Assembly: GCF_010731575.1 (NCBI RefSeq)
Contig: NZ_AP022617.1
Location: 806,001-870,000 of the forward strand
From: Mycolicibacterium monacense
GTDB taxonomy: Bacteria > Actinomycetota > Actinomycetes > Mycobacteriales > Mycobacteriaceae
Direction of reading: 5' to 3'
Length of the DNA stretch: 64,000 nucleotides
The notes below the pieces were generated by a model. It did not search any database. It was given only the letters and a program-made list of their open reading frames with translations, and was not told the DNA's origin. Shown one piece after another: positions 1 through 7,707 of this stretch; positions within the stretch are counted from its first letter, which is position 1, and each line of letters opens with the position of its first letter. Both the position numbers and the translations under genes were made by a program.

Positions 1-566
1 TGGCCGGACCCGGCGACGTGGACGTCGAGAACGATTCCTTCACCGTGCACAATCCCACTGTGCTGCAGGCCGATACGCCGATGCCGGTCCTGGTGGCCGC
101 ACTCGGTCCGGTGATGCTGCAGCTGGCCGGTGAACTCACCGACGGCACGGTCCTGTGGATGGCCGACGAGAAGGCGATCGGTGACCACATCGCCCCGAAG
201 ATCACCAAGGCTGCGGCGGACGCGGGCCGGCCGGCGCCGCGCATCGTCGCGGGCATCCCGGTGTGCCTGTGCGCCAACTCCGAGATCGACGCCGCCAAAG
301 AGCGGGCCAATCGCATCCTGGCCGAGGCCGAGACGTCACCCAACTATCAGCGGCTGCTCGACCGCGGCGACGCGCGCAACGTGGGTGATCTGTGCGCCGC
401 GGGAGACGAAGACGCGATCCTGGCGCGGTTCAAGCAGTTCGCCGATGCCGGGGTCACGGATCTGTCCGTGCGGCTGCTGCCGATCGGTGACACCCGTGAC
501 GAGTTGATCGCCTCCAAGTACCGCACCCGTGAGGTGATCGCCGAGCTCGGCAAGCAGGTGCGATGA
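1..566 (+). CDS. LLM-class F420-dependent oxidoreductase, C-terminal part
   Basis: The reading frame is open from the window edge and ends at TGA 564-566, so only about the last 187 residues are present and the start lies outside. The segment with PVLVAALGPVML followed by LAGELTDGT is typical of the luciferase-like (LLM) TIM-barrel family that uses coenzyme F420 in mycobacteria. These enzymes move hydride between F420 and an organic substrate in the cytoplasm; the substrate here is unknown. The stop codon overlaps the ATG of the first 32-bp repeat (ATGA, 563-566), which links this gene to the CoA transferase downstream. Family assignment is fairly safe. F420 rather than FMN is inferred from the subfamily. 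Confidence 0.8.
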   Translation, partial: AGPGDVDVENDSFTVHNPTVLQADTPMPVLVAALGPVMLQLAGELTDGTVLWMADEKAIGDHIAPKITKAAADAGRPAPRIVAGIPVCLCANSEIDAAKERANRILAEAETSPNYQRLLDRGDARNVGDLCAAGDEDAILARFKQFADAGVTDLSVRLLPIGDTRDELIASKYRTREVIAELGKQVR

Positions 567-688
567 GCGCTTGCGCGAAGAGCCGAGGGTCCCGATGAGC
601 GCTTGCGCGAAGAGCCGAGGCTCCCGATGAGCGCTTGCGCGAAGAGCCGAGGGTCCCGATGAGCGCTTGCGCGAAGAGCCGAGGGTCC
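561..688 (+). repeat. Four tandem 32-bp repeats forming ATGA-linked mini-ORFs
   Basis: Four head-to-tail 32-bp units start at 561, 593, 625 and 657; only the second differs, by one base. Each unit contains ATG and reads as the 11-residue peptide MSACAKSRGSR followed by TGA (563-598, 595-630, 627-662, 659-694). Each TGA overlaps the next ATG as ATGA, and the last overlaps the GTG of the CoA transferase as GTGA (691-694). Each unit also carries a GAGGG- or GAGGC-like Shine-Dalgarno about 6 bases before the next ATG. Ribosomes ending the upstream gene could therefore step through four mini-ORFs into the downstream gene. A related single copy lies at 5440-5472. Function is inferred only. Confidence 0.9.
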
Positions 689-690
689 CG

Positions 691-1737
691 GTGAACGGCC
701 CGCTGGCCGGCATCCGGATCCTCGAGGTCGGTGTCATGCTGGCCGGCCCGTACGCGACGATGATGCTCGCGGACCTGGGTGCCGAGGTGACGAAGGTCGA
801 GCCGCCCGGCGGTGAGATTTCGCGCCAGGTCAGCGACAGCTACTTCGCCAGCCTCAACCGCAACAAGCGCAGCGTCTGTCTGGATCTGCAGTCCGCCGAC
901 GGGCAACGACGTCTGGGCGAGTTGGTCTCGGAATCGCATGCGCTGCTGGTGAACATGAAACCGTCGGTGATCCGCCGCCTCGGTTTGACCTACGAGGCGC
1001 TGCGGAAGCACAACGACAAGATCGTGTGCGTGGCGATGACGGGGTTCGGGTTGGACGGCGGGGACGATCCGGCGTTCGACTACGTGATCCAGGCGGCCAC
1101 CGGCGTCGCGGCGATGACCGGCGAGCCCGACGGCCCCCCGACGCTTCCGGGCTATTCGTCGGCCGACAACTCGACCGGGCTGACCGCCGCCCTCGGTCTG
1201 CTCGCGATGATCGTCTCCGGTCGCGGCGGACAGGTCGACGTCTCCCTGCGCGATGTGATGCTCTCGCAGCTGAACTACCGGGCGGCGGCATACCTGAACG
1301 ACGGGGTGGCGCCGCGTCGCCATCCCAACGGCGCGCATTCGTTCTACGTTCCGGCGCAACTGTTCCCGACCGCCGACGGTTATCTGGCGCTGTTCATCAC
1401 CCACGACGGGTTCTGGCGGCTGTTCGCGTCCGAGGCCGGGCTCGAGGGTTACCCCACCATGGCCGAACGGGCAGCGCAGCGTGAGGAGGTGCTCGCCGTC
1501 GTCACCGAGGCGCTCGCGAAGGACACCGCGAAGGGATGGGAGGCGCGCCTGCGCCCCCTCGGCATCCCGGCCGCGGCCGTTCGCGGGTTACCCGACGCGC
1601 TCGACGAGACACCGGAGGCACTCGTGACCGCCGGTGACTTCCGGTTGGTCGGCAGCCCCATCCGCATCGCCGGTTACCGACCCGATTACCGCCCGCCGCC
1701 ACAACTTCCGGAGGCGGCCACCGGTCAGTCGTCGTAG
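691..1737 (+). CDS. Class III (CaiB/BaiF) CoA transferase
   Basis: This 348-residue protein starts at GTG 691, where the protein begins MNGPLAGIRILEVG as family members do; an upstream in-frame TTG would only add repeat sequence. The family moves CoA between carboxylic acids through an aspartyl-CoA intermediate. The expected catalytic Asp is Asp159 in the ADNSTGL segment, matching Asp169 of formyl-CoA transferase. The length is slightly short for the family (about 380-400). It is joined to the upstream F420 oxidoreductase through the mini-ORF repeats, and its last 13 bases overlap the convergent ferredoxin gene. The substrate is unknown. Confidence 0.88.
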   Translation: MNGPLAGIRILEVGVMLAGPYATMMLADLGAEVTKVEPPGGEISRQVSDSYFASLNRNKRSVCLDLQSADGQRRLGELVSESHALLVNMKPSVIRRLGLTYEALRKHNDKIVCVAMTGFGLDGGDDPAFDYVIQAATGVAAMTGEPDGPPTLPGYSSADNSTGLTAALGLLAMIVSGRGGQVDVSLRDVMLSQLNYRAAAYLNDGVAPRRHPNGAHSFYVPAQLFPTADGYLALFITHDGFWRLFASEAGLEGYPTMAERAAQREEVLAVVTEALAKDTAKGWEARLRPLGIPAAAVRGLPDALDETPEALVTAGDFRLVGSPIRIAGYRPDYRPPPQLPEAATGQSS

Positions 1738-2042
1738 GTGACCGACACTCTGGCGGTGTCCGGAACCGCCTGGCAGGTCAGCACGTATCCGTCCGCCACC
1801 TCGTCGTCGTCGAGCGCGTCGTTGACCCGCATGGTGGCGGTGCCCTCGGTGAGCTTGGCGATGCAGGTCCCGCAGTTGCCGGCCTCGCAGGAGAACGGCG
1901 GCGACATACCGGCCCTGCGTGCGCTCTCGAGCAGTGTTTCGCCGGGCACCTGGGCCACCGACAGCGTCTTGCGGTCGAGCACGATGGTGACCTCGGTGCC
2001 GGCCCCGCCGTCGGGCACCGCGGGCATCGGATCGGCCGTCAT
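1725..2042 (-). CDS. Plant-type [2Fe-2S] ferredoxin
   Basis: This is a 105-residue ferredoxin starting at ATG 2042. The ligands follow the plant/putidaredoxin-like spacing: Cys52, Cys57 and Cys60, with Cys90 about 30 residues on. It would carry single electrons to an oxygenase in the cytoplasm. No reductase is adjacent; the nearest oxygenase that could use a 2Fe-2S donor in this window is the Rieske protein at 50681-52003, which is under the same predicted operator type. It diverges from the acyl-CoA synthetase across an intergenic region holding a GAGAA-N5-TTCTC palindrome, and converges on the CoA transferase with a 13-base overlap. Confidence 0.9.
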   Translation of the reverse strand: MTADPMPAVPDGGAGTEVTIVLDRKTLSVAQVPGETLLESARRAGMSPPFSCEAGNCGTCIAKLTEGTATMRVNDALDDDEVADGYVLTCQAVPDTARVSVTYDD

Positions 2043-2076
2043 GTGACTCCTTCGAGCATGGTGGTTCTGATATATG

Positions 2077-2091
2077 GAGAACTCTATTCTC
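2077..2091. promoter_or_regulatory. Palindromic operator GAGAA-N5-TTCTC (copy 1)
   Basis: The sequence GAGAACTCTATTCTC is a perfect 5+5 palindrome, extended by G2076 and C2092 to 6+6. It lies between the divergent ferredoxin (start 2042) and acyl-CoA synthetase (start 2151). The same arms and spacing occur at 9243, 44600 and 52561. It is probably a repressor site, most likely for a TetR-family protein. The identity of the regulator is inferred. Confidence 0.7.
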
Positions 2092-2150
2092 CCGAAATGA
2101 TAGGCTGTTCTCAAGTGCAATGTACGGCGTCCAGGAGGGGTCCGGCGGCG

Positions 2151-3572
2151 GTGAGCGATGGCCGACACGTGACGGATGCTGCCGCCCTCGCCTTCGGGGA
2201 GCGCGAGTACTCCCTGAACGAACTCGACGCGCTCGCCAGCGGTATGGCGACCAGCCTGGAGCAGCGTGGCGTCCGGGCGGGCGACCGGGTGGCGATGATG
2301 TCGTCGAACCGGCCGGAATTCGTTGCCGCACTGCGCGGAATCTGGAACCTGGGCGCCGCCGCCGTACTCATCAGCCCCGCGTGGAAACACGCCGAGGTCG
2401 CCCACGCGCTGGAGCTGACCCGGCCCAGTCACGCCGTCGGTGACCATCCGGTCCTCGCCGAGCACATGCCGATGCTGCACCTCGACGAACCCGTCACACC
2501 GGGGCGCCGCGAATTCGACGCCGTCGATCCCGGCGCCGACGCGCTGTTCGTGTTCAGTTCCGGAACGACTGGGATGCCCAAGGCCGTCCGGCACACGCAC
2601 GGCGCGTTCGCGGCCGCGGTGCGGCACTGGCGCGACGCACTGGAATTGTCGTCGGCCGACCGGATGCAGATCATGACGCCGCCGTCGCACATCCTCGGCC
2701 TTCTCAACATCGTCATGGCGCTCGAGACGGGCACCTGGCTCCGCCTGCACCCCCGCTTCGACATCGACACGATGCTGCACCACGTCGAATCCGACCGGAT
2801 CACCATCGAGATGGCCGTCGCGCCGATCGCGCTGGCACTGGCCGCGCACCCGAAGCTGGAGAGCTACGACCTGTCGTCGCTGCGCTACATCATGTGGTGC
2901 GCCACGCCGGTCACCAAGAGTGTCGCCGACGACGTCACCCGGCGCACCGGAGTCGAGTGGGTGGCCGCCTACGGCACCACCGAGTTGCCCGTCATCGCAG
3001 CCAATCCCGTCACCGGTGCGCGACTGGACACCGTCGGCAAGCCGGTGCCCGGTGTGCGGGTGCGGATCGTGTCGCTCGACGACGGCACGCCACTGGGTCC
3101 GGGCGAGGTGGGGGAGATCCAGGTGCGGTCGGATTCGGTCATGGCCGGCTACCTGCCGCGGGAAGCGACGTCGGCGGCGTTCGCCGACGGCTGGTACCGC
3201 ACCGGCGACGTCGGACGCCTCGACGCCGAGGGCTGGCTGCGGATCACCGACCGCTCCAAGGAGATGATCAAGGTCAGGGGTTTCCAAGTGGCGCCGGCCG
3301 AGGTCGAGGCGGTGCTGCACGGACACCCCGCCGTGGAGGACTGTGCGGTCTTCGGCGAACCCCACCCCACCGACGGCGAAGCCGTGGTCGCCGCCGTGAC
3401 CACCAACAGCGACGTCCCCGCCGACGAGTTGACCGAACTCGTCGCCGGAACGCTGGCGTCTTACAAGCGACCGAGCCGGGTGGTCTTCGTCCCGGCGATT
3501 CCGCGCTTGCCTTCCGGGAAGGTCCTGCGCCGAGTGTTGAAGGAGCAGCATGGATGTACGTCTGACAGCTGA
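2151..3572 (+). CDS. Acyl-CoA synthetase (AMP-forming, FadD-like)
   Basis: GTG 2151 is chosen because AGGAGG at 2133-2138 precedes it and the encoded protein then begins like the family; the frame is open further upstream, but that stretch is the operator/promoter region. The 473-residue protein carries the ANL-superfamily motifs in order: SSGTTGMPK phosphate loop near residue 137, YGTTE, GWYRTGD, the hinge region KEMIKVRGFQ, and PSGKVLRR near the C terminus with the catalytic Lys. It activates a carboxylic acid with ATP and CoA. It heads an operon with two acyl-CoA dehydrogenase subunits and a crotonase, and overlaps the next gene by 23 bases. The chain specificity is not readable. Confidence 0.9.
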   Translation: MSDGRHVTDAAALAFGEREYSLNELDALASGMATSLEQRGVRAGDRVAMMSSNRPEFVAALRGIWNLGAAAVLISPAWKHAEVAHALELTRPSHAVGDHPVLAEHMPMLHLDEPVTPGRREFDAVDPGADALFVFSSGTTGMPKAVRHTHGAFAAAVRHWRDALELSSADRMQIMTPPSHILGLLNIVMALETGTWLRLHPRFDIDTMLHHVESDRITIEMAVAPIALALAAHPKLESYDLSSLRYIMWCATPVTKSVADDVTRRTGVEWVAAYGTTELPVIAANPVTGARLDTVGKPVPGVRVRIVSLDDGTPLGPGEVGEIQVRSDSVMAGYLPREATSAAFADGWYRTGDVGRLDAEGWLRITDRSKEMIKVRGFQVAPAEVEAVLHGHPAVEDCAVFGEPHPTDGEAVVAAVTTNSDVPADELTELVAGTLASYKRPSRVVFVPAIPRLPSGKVLRRVLKEQHGCTSDS

Positions 3573-4365
3573 ACAGCAGCAATTGCGCGACGCCGCAGCC
3601 AAACTCGCCGACGATCTCGGGCCGGGCTCGGTCGCCGATCTCGCGGACTCCGCGCGGCTCGCCCGTCTGGAGAAGACGGTCGAATCGACGGGGTGGCGGG
3701 CGCTGCGTTCCGACGGCGCGTCGGGCGTCGAAGTCGCCGTCGTGGCGGAGGAATTCGGGCGCGGCCTGGTCGATGTGCCGTTCCTCGGCCCCGCCCTGTC
3801 CGACGACCTCGGCCGGCTACTGGGCCGCGCACCGTCGACGCCTGCCGGCGCACCCGGAGATGTCGACCTGACGGGGAGTGCGGCCGGAGTGTCCGAAGCG
3901 CCCGCCGAACTCTCCGAGCTCTCCCCGGAAGACGCGCAGCGCTGGCATGCCCTCGCGCTGGCCACCACGTCGGCCGACATCCTCGGCGCGGCCAGGGGCG
4001 CCCACGCGCTGGCCGTCGATTATGCGAAAGTCCGTGAACAGTACGGTAAGTCGATCGGGTCCTACCAGGCGATCGCGCATCTGCTCGCCGAGGGCCTCGC
4101 GCTGATCGAGGGGTCGGTGTCGATCCAGCGCCACGCCGCATGGGCGGTGGACGAACTTCCCGGCGCCGAGGCGGTGCGCGCCGGCCGGTACGCCAAGCTC
4201 TACTGCGCCCGTGCCGCACGCACCGTGTGCGAGACCGCGATCCAGGTGCACGGCGGCATCGGGAACACCTGGGAATGCCTTGCGCACGTGTACTTGCGGC
4301 GCGTTCTGACTTCGACCGAATTGTGGCCGGTACGTCTGGAGGACATCGATCTTGGATTTTCGTGA
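3550..4365 (+). CDS. Acyl-CoA dehydrogenase, short subunit
   Basis: The 271-residue product is about 100 residues shorter than a typical acyl-CoA dehydrogenase. It keeps the C-terminal four-helix part, with VREQYGKSIGSYQAIAH and the late GGIGNTWE segment. Short FadE proteins of this kind pair with a longer neighbour as alpha2beta2 heterotetramers, as described for mycobacterial ChsE1-ChsE2 and ChsE4-ChsE5. The next gene overlaps by 14 bases and is the obvious partner. The start ATG 3550 overlaps the synthetase by 23 bases. The heteromeric state is inferred from length and pairing. Confidence 0.85.
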   Translation: MDVRLTAEQQQLRDAAAKLADDLGPGSVADLADSARLARLEKTVESTGWRALRSDGASGVEVAVVAEEFGRGLVDVPFLGPALSDDLGRLLGRAPSTPAGAPGDVDLTGSAAGVSEAPAELSELSPEDAQRWHALALATTSADILGAARGAHALAVDYAKVREQYGKSIGSYQAIAHLLAEGLALIEGSVSIQRHAAWAVDELPGAEAVRAGRYAKLYCARAARTVCETAIQVHGGIGNTWECLAHVYLRRVLTSTELWPVRLEDIDLGFS

Positions 4366-5443
4366 TTCACCCGAAGAGGCAGCCTTCCGGGACAGGTTGA
4401 GGAACTGGCTGACCGACAACGCCAAGGCCTTCGCGGCCTCCGGTGACGACTACTGGGCGCGGCAGGGGGAGTGGCATCAGGCGCTGTACTCCGCCGGGTT
4501 CTTCGGCACCTCGTGGCCGCGCGAGTTCGGCGGGCAGGACCTCCCGCCGGTCTACGACGTCATCGTCGACGAGGAGCTCGCACGCGCCGGCGCCCCGCCG
4601 CGGCCCAGCCTGGGTTACCTCGTCGTCGGCCTGGGACACCACGGCAGCAAGGAACTGCAGCAGCGGTTCCTGCCGGGGATGATCAACGGCACCGAGCGTT
4701 GGTGCCAGGGCTTCAGCGAACCGGGCGCGGGCTCGGACCTGGCGTCCTTGACCACCACCGCCACGCGCGACGGTGACAACTACCTCATCCACGGCCACAA
4801 GATCTGGACGAGCTACTCCGACATCGCCGACTGGTGTCTGGTGCTCGCCCGCACGGACAAGGAAGTGCCGCGGCACAAGGGCATCTCGGCGTTCATCGTC
4901 GACATGCACCAGCCGGGGATCGAACAGCGACCGCTGAAGATGATCAACGGCGTGACAACCGAATTCGGACAGGTGGCATTCGACGGCGCCGTGGTGCCCG
5001 CCGACCAGATGATCGGCGCGCCGGGGGAGGGTTGGGCGCTGGCGATGACGGTCGTCAGCCACGAACGCGAACCGTCGACGCTGGGCTATTCGGCCAGGTA
5101 CGGAAAGCTGGTGCGGCAGATGGCCGCCCGGGTCGACGGCCGGCCGCCGGAGGATCTGGTGTGGGCGGCGGTCGAGGCCGAGATGCTGCGGCTGCACGTC
5201 CGCCGCCGGCTGTCCGAGCAGCTCGACGGCATCACCCACGGCCCGCAGGGCTCGCTGGACAAGCTGCTGATGACGTGGACCGAACAGTCGGTGGGCCACG
5301 CCGCGCTCTCGGTCAGCGGAACCAAGGATCCGGACCTGTTGAGCGCCTACCTCTACAGTCGCGCGCAAAGCGTGATGGGTGGGACGTCGCAGATCCAGAA
5401 GAACATCATCGCGTCACGAATCCTGGGACTGGGAGTGCGATGA
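4352..5443 (+). CDS. Acyl-CoA dehydrogenase, long subunit
   Basis: The start is TTG 4352, preceded by GGAGGA at 4338-4343 inside the previous gene. The 363-residue protein contains the family flavin/substrate segment FSEPGAGSDLASL and ends with MGGTSQIQKNII. The usual catalytic Glu of the C-terminal EGT motif is Gly here. The glutamate of HERE in the central helix is probably the base instead, as in isovaleryl-CoA dehydrogenase and the cholesterol-side-chain FadE enzymes. It would introduce the alpha-beta double bond into the CoA ester made by the upstream synthetase. The stop overlaps a mini-ORF as ATGA (5440-5443). Confidence 0.9.
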   Translation: MDFRDSPEEAAFRDRLRNWLTDNAKAFAASGDDYWARQGEWHQALYSAGFFGTSWPREFGGQDLPPVYDVIVDEELARAGAPPRPSLGYLVVGLGHHGSKELQQRFLPGMINGTERWCQGFSEPGAGSDLASLTTTATRDGDNYLIHGHKIWTSYSDIADWCLVLARTDKEVPRHKGISAFIVDMHQPGIEQRPLKMINGVTTEFGQVAFDGAVVPADQMIGAPGEGWALAMTVVSHEREPSTLGYSARYGKLVRQMAARVDGRPPEDLVWAAVEAEMLRLHVRRRLSEQLDGITHGPQGSLDKLLMTWTEQSVGHAALSVSGTKDPDLLSAYLYSRAQSVMGGTSQIQKNIIASRILGLGVR

Positions 5444-5472
5444 GCGCCCGCGCGAAGAGCAGAGGAGCCTGA
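5440..5472 (+). other. Single mini-ORF related to the 561-688 repeats
   Basis: ATG 5440 overlaps the dehydrogenase stop as ATGA and encodes MSARAKSRGA, ending at TGA 5470-5472, one base before the ATG of the next gene. The sequence is a diverged copy of the 32-bp unit at 561-688. It contains AGAGGAG, which serves as ribosome binding site for the enoyl-CoA hydratase. It therefore looks like a dispersed junction element rather than a functional peptide gene, although translation is possible. Confidence 0.6.
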
Positions 5473-5473
5473 C

Positions 5474-6241
5474 ATGTACGACATGCCTGACGAAATCCAA
5501 GTGACCGCGGACGGTCCGCTGCGGATCATCACGCTCAACCGGCCCGATGCGCTCAACGCGGTCAACGACTCGTTGCACTGTGGCCTGGCGCAACTGTGGC
5601 CGCGCCTCAACGAGGATCTCGACGCGCGGGCGGCGGTGATCACCGGTGCGGGACGGGCGTTTTCGGCCGGCGGTGACTTCGCCTACCTCGACGAGCTGGG
5701 TAAGGACGGGAGGCTGCGGGCCAAGACCATCCTGCACGGTCGCGAGATCGTGCTCGGCATGACCCGCACCCGGATTCCGGTGGTGGCCGCGGTGAACGGG
5801 CCCGCCGTCGGATTGGGTTGCAGCCTGGTCGCCTTGAGCGACATCGTCTACATGGCGCCGACGGCGTACTTCGCCGATCCGCACGTGCAGGTGGGCCTGG
5901 TGGCCGCCGACGGCGGTCCGCTGACGTGGCCGCTGCACATCAGCCTGCTGCTGGCCAAGGAGTTCGCCATGACGGGAACCCGCATCCCGGCGCAGCGCGC
6001 CGCCGAGTTGGGCCTGGCCAACCACATCGTCGAGGATCCGCTCGCCGAGGCCATCGCCTGCGCGGAGAAGATGATGCAGATGCCGCGCCAGGCGCTCGAG
6101 TCGACGAAGCGGCTGCTCAACATCCACCTCGAGCGGGCCGTGCTGGCAAGCCTCGACTACGCCAACACCGCAGAAGAGCAGTCGTTCCAGACGGAGGACT
6201 TCCGCACGATCGTCGGAAAGCTCAACGCCAAGAACAACTGA
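5474..6241 (+). CDS. Enoyl-CoA hydratase/isomerase (crotonase fold)
   Basis: The 255-residue protein starts at ATG 5474, after AGGAG in the mini-ORF. It has the crotonase features: LNRPDALNAV near the N terminus, the oxyanion-hole segment GAGRAFSAGGDF, and VAAVNGPAVGLGCSLVALSDI. It would hydrate the enoyl-CoA formed by the dehydrogenase pair. It is the last gene of the synthetase-dehydrogenase-hydratase operon, which lacks its own 3-hydroxyacyl-CoA dehydrogenase and thiolase; those could come from 8441-10435, under the same operator type. Confidence 0.9.
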   Translation: MYDMPDEIQVTADGPLRIITLNRPDALNAVNDSLHCGLAQLWPRLNEDLDARAAVITGAGRAFSAGGDFAYLDELGKDGRLRAKTILHGREIVLGMTRTRIPVVAAVNGPAVGLGCSLVALSDIVYMAPTAYFADPHVQVGLVAADGGPLTWPLHISLLLAKEFAMTGTRIPAQRAAELGLANHIVEDPLAEAIACAEKMMQMPRQALESTKRLLNIHLERAVLASLDYANTAEEQSFQTEDFRTIVGKLNAKNN

Positions 6242-6344
6242 CGCGCCGCGGATTTCGCAGCAGTTGCGCACCCGCGCCGAGTCTCGAAACCTCTTTCGTC
6301 ACAGTGGTTTCCACAGTCACAGCGCCGGCCGTTTTGTCGGTGGT

Positions 6345-6360
6345 TCGAACTAGTGTTCGA
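6345..6360. promoter_or_regulatory. LexA (SOS) box
   Basis: The sequence TCGAAC-TAGT-GTTCGA matches the mycobacterial LexA box TCGAAC-N4-GTTCGA exactly. It sits only three bases before the ATG of the 13E12 gene, so LexA binding would cover the transcription or translation start. Some 13E12-family genes in M. tuberculosis are known to be DNA-damage inducible through LexA. Confidence 0.85.
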
Positions 6361-6363
6361 AGT

Positions 6364-7707
6364 ATGGATGGGGCAGCAGTCGTCGCGGCATTCGCCGAAT
6401 TCGAAGCCGCCCGCGCCGCACTCGCCGCGCTGCCGGTGGACTCGCTGAGCGCCGCTCAAACCCTGGAAGTCATCGAACTGCGCGAACGTGGCCACCGCCG
6501 CGATCTGGCGATCGACCACGCGTTGACCGCCCGCCTGGTCGATCAGGCCAACCCCCGGGATTGGGGTGCCACATCGTTGAAGAAACTGCTCACCAGCAGC
6601 CTGCGCATCTCCGACAAAACCGCCGGCGAGCGGCTCACCGACGCGCGCCAGTTGGGGCCGCGCTACACCTTGACCGGGGAGCGGGTGCAGACCGAGTTGG
6701 CCCACACCGCGGATGCGGTCGCCCGCGGCGACATCGGCACCGCCCATGTGCGGATCATTCAGGAGTTCGTCAAGAAACTGCCGGCATGGGTGTCCTGGGA
6801 GCGCCGCGACCGCTACGAACGCGACCTGGTCGGTCACGCCAGCGCACTGCGGCCCGAGGACTTCCGCAAGGTCGCCGACACCCTGCTGGGGTTCATCGAT
6901 CAGGACGGCGCCGAACCTGACCACCAGACCCAGCAACGCCGCCGTGAGTTCACCGTCGGGCGCCAGCAGGCCGACGGGATGAGCCGGGTCTCGGGCTGGC
7001 TCACCCCCGAAGCCCGCGCGCACTGGGACGTCATCGCCGCCAAATACGCCGCCCCCGGCACCAACCTGCCCCACGATGACGCCCACACCGGCCGCGACGA
7101 CCGCACCACCGGCCAGCGCAACCACGACGCCCTCACCCGAGCAATGCGGGACCATGTGCAGTCGGGGTCCCTTGGTCACATCGCCGGCGTTCCCGCCAGC
7201 ATCGTCGCGACGATGACGCTCAGCGAGCTTGAACGTGCCGCCGGGTGGGCCCACACCGGCGGCGGCAACAAGATCCCCATCCGGGATCTGATCCGCATGG
7301 CCGCCCACTCGCGGCACTACCTGGCGGTGTTCGATGACCACACCGAAGAAATCTTGTATTTCGGCCGCGCCCGCCGCACGGCGTCGACCGCCCAACGCCT
7401 CGCGCTGTTCGCTCGCGACAGAGGCTGCACCCACCCCGGCTGCACCGTGCCGTTCTACTGGACCGAAGCCCACCACACCGACGACTACTCCCAGGGTGGG
7501 CGCACCGACATCGACGACCTCACCCTGGCGTGTCAACCCGCCAACCTGCTCATCGAGAAAACCGGATGGACCACCCACCGGCCCGGTAACGGCCGCACCC
7601 AATGGACCCCACCCAAGGAACAGGACACCGGCCAACCCCGCATCAACAACCACTTCCACCCCCACCGCTACCTGACCGACAAGGCAGACGACGACGAACC
7701 CGACTAG
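6364..7707 (+). CDS. 13E12 repeat family protein, DUF222/HNH endonuclease-like
   Basis: This 447-residue protein has an N-terminal DUF222 region and a C-terminal HNH-like zinc segment: RGCTHPGC, then EAHHTDDYSQGG, DIDDLTLACQPAN and the family tail ending in HFHPHRYL. ATG 6364 is used because the LexA box directly precedes it; the frame is open upstream, inside the crotonase gene. No ribosome binding site is visible, so a leaderless or near-leaderless mRNA is likely. Members are multicopy and variable in position between mycobacteria; the biochemical role is not settled. It separates two catabolic operons and converges with the SDR downstream, sharing 4 bases. Confidence 0.9.
   Translation: MDGAAVVAAFAEFEAARAALAALPVDSLSAAQTLEVIELRERGHRRDLAIDHALTARLVDQANPRDWGATSLKKLLTSSLRISDKTAGERLTDARQLGPRYTLTGERVQTELAHTADAVARGDIGTAHVRIIQEFVKKLPAWVSWERRDRYERDLVGHASALRPEDFRKVADTLLGFIDQDGAEPDHQTQQRRREFTVGRQQADGMSRVSGWLTPEARAHWDVIAAKYAAPGTNLPHDDAHTGRDDRTTGQRNHDALTRAMRDHVQSGSLGHIAGVPASIVATMTLSELERAAGWAHTGGGNKIPIRDLIRMAAHSRHYLAVFDDHTEEILYFGRARRTASTAQRLALFARDRGCTHPGCTVPFYWTEAHHTDDYSQGGRTDIDDLTLACQPANLLIEKTGWTTHRPGNGRTQWTPPKEQDTGQPRINNHFHPHRYLTDKADDDEPD

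Noticed and set aside
561..688. CRISPR array
   Set aside because: The four 32-bp units are contiguous, with no spacers and no cas genes, so this is a plain tandem repeat.
2043..2150. Extending the acyl-CoA synthetase or the ferredoxin through the divergent region
   Set aside because: The extension would translate the operator palindrome and AT-rich promoter. GTG 2151 with AGGAGG and ATG 2042 give family-like starts.
5818..6363. N-terminal extension of the 13E12 protein into the crotonase gene
   Set aside because: The frame is open by chance. The LexA box and the family N terminus place the start at 6364.
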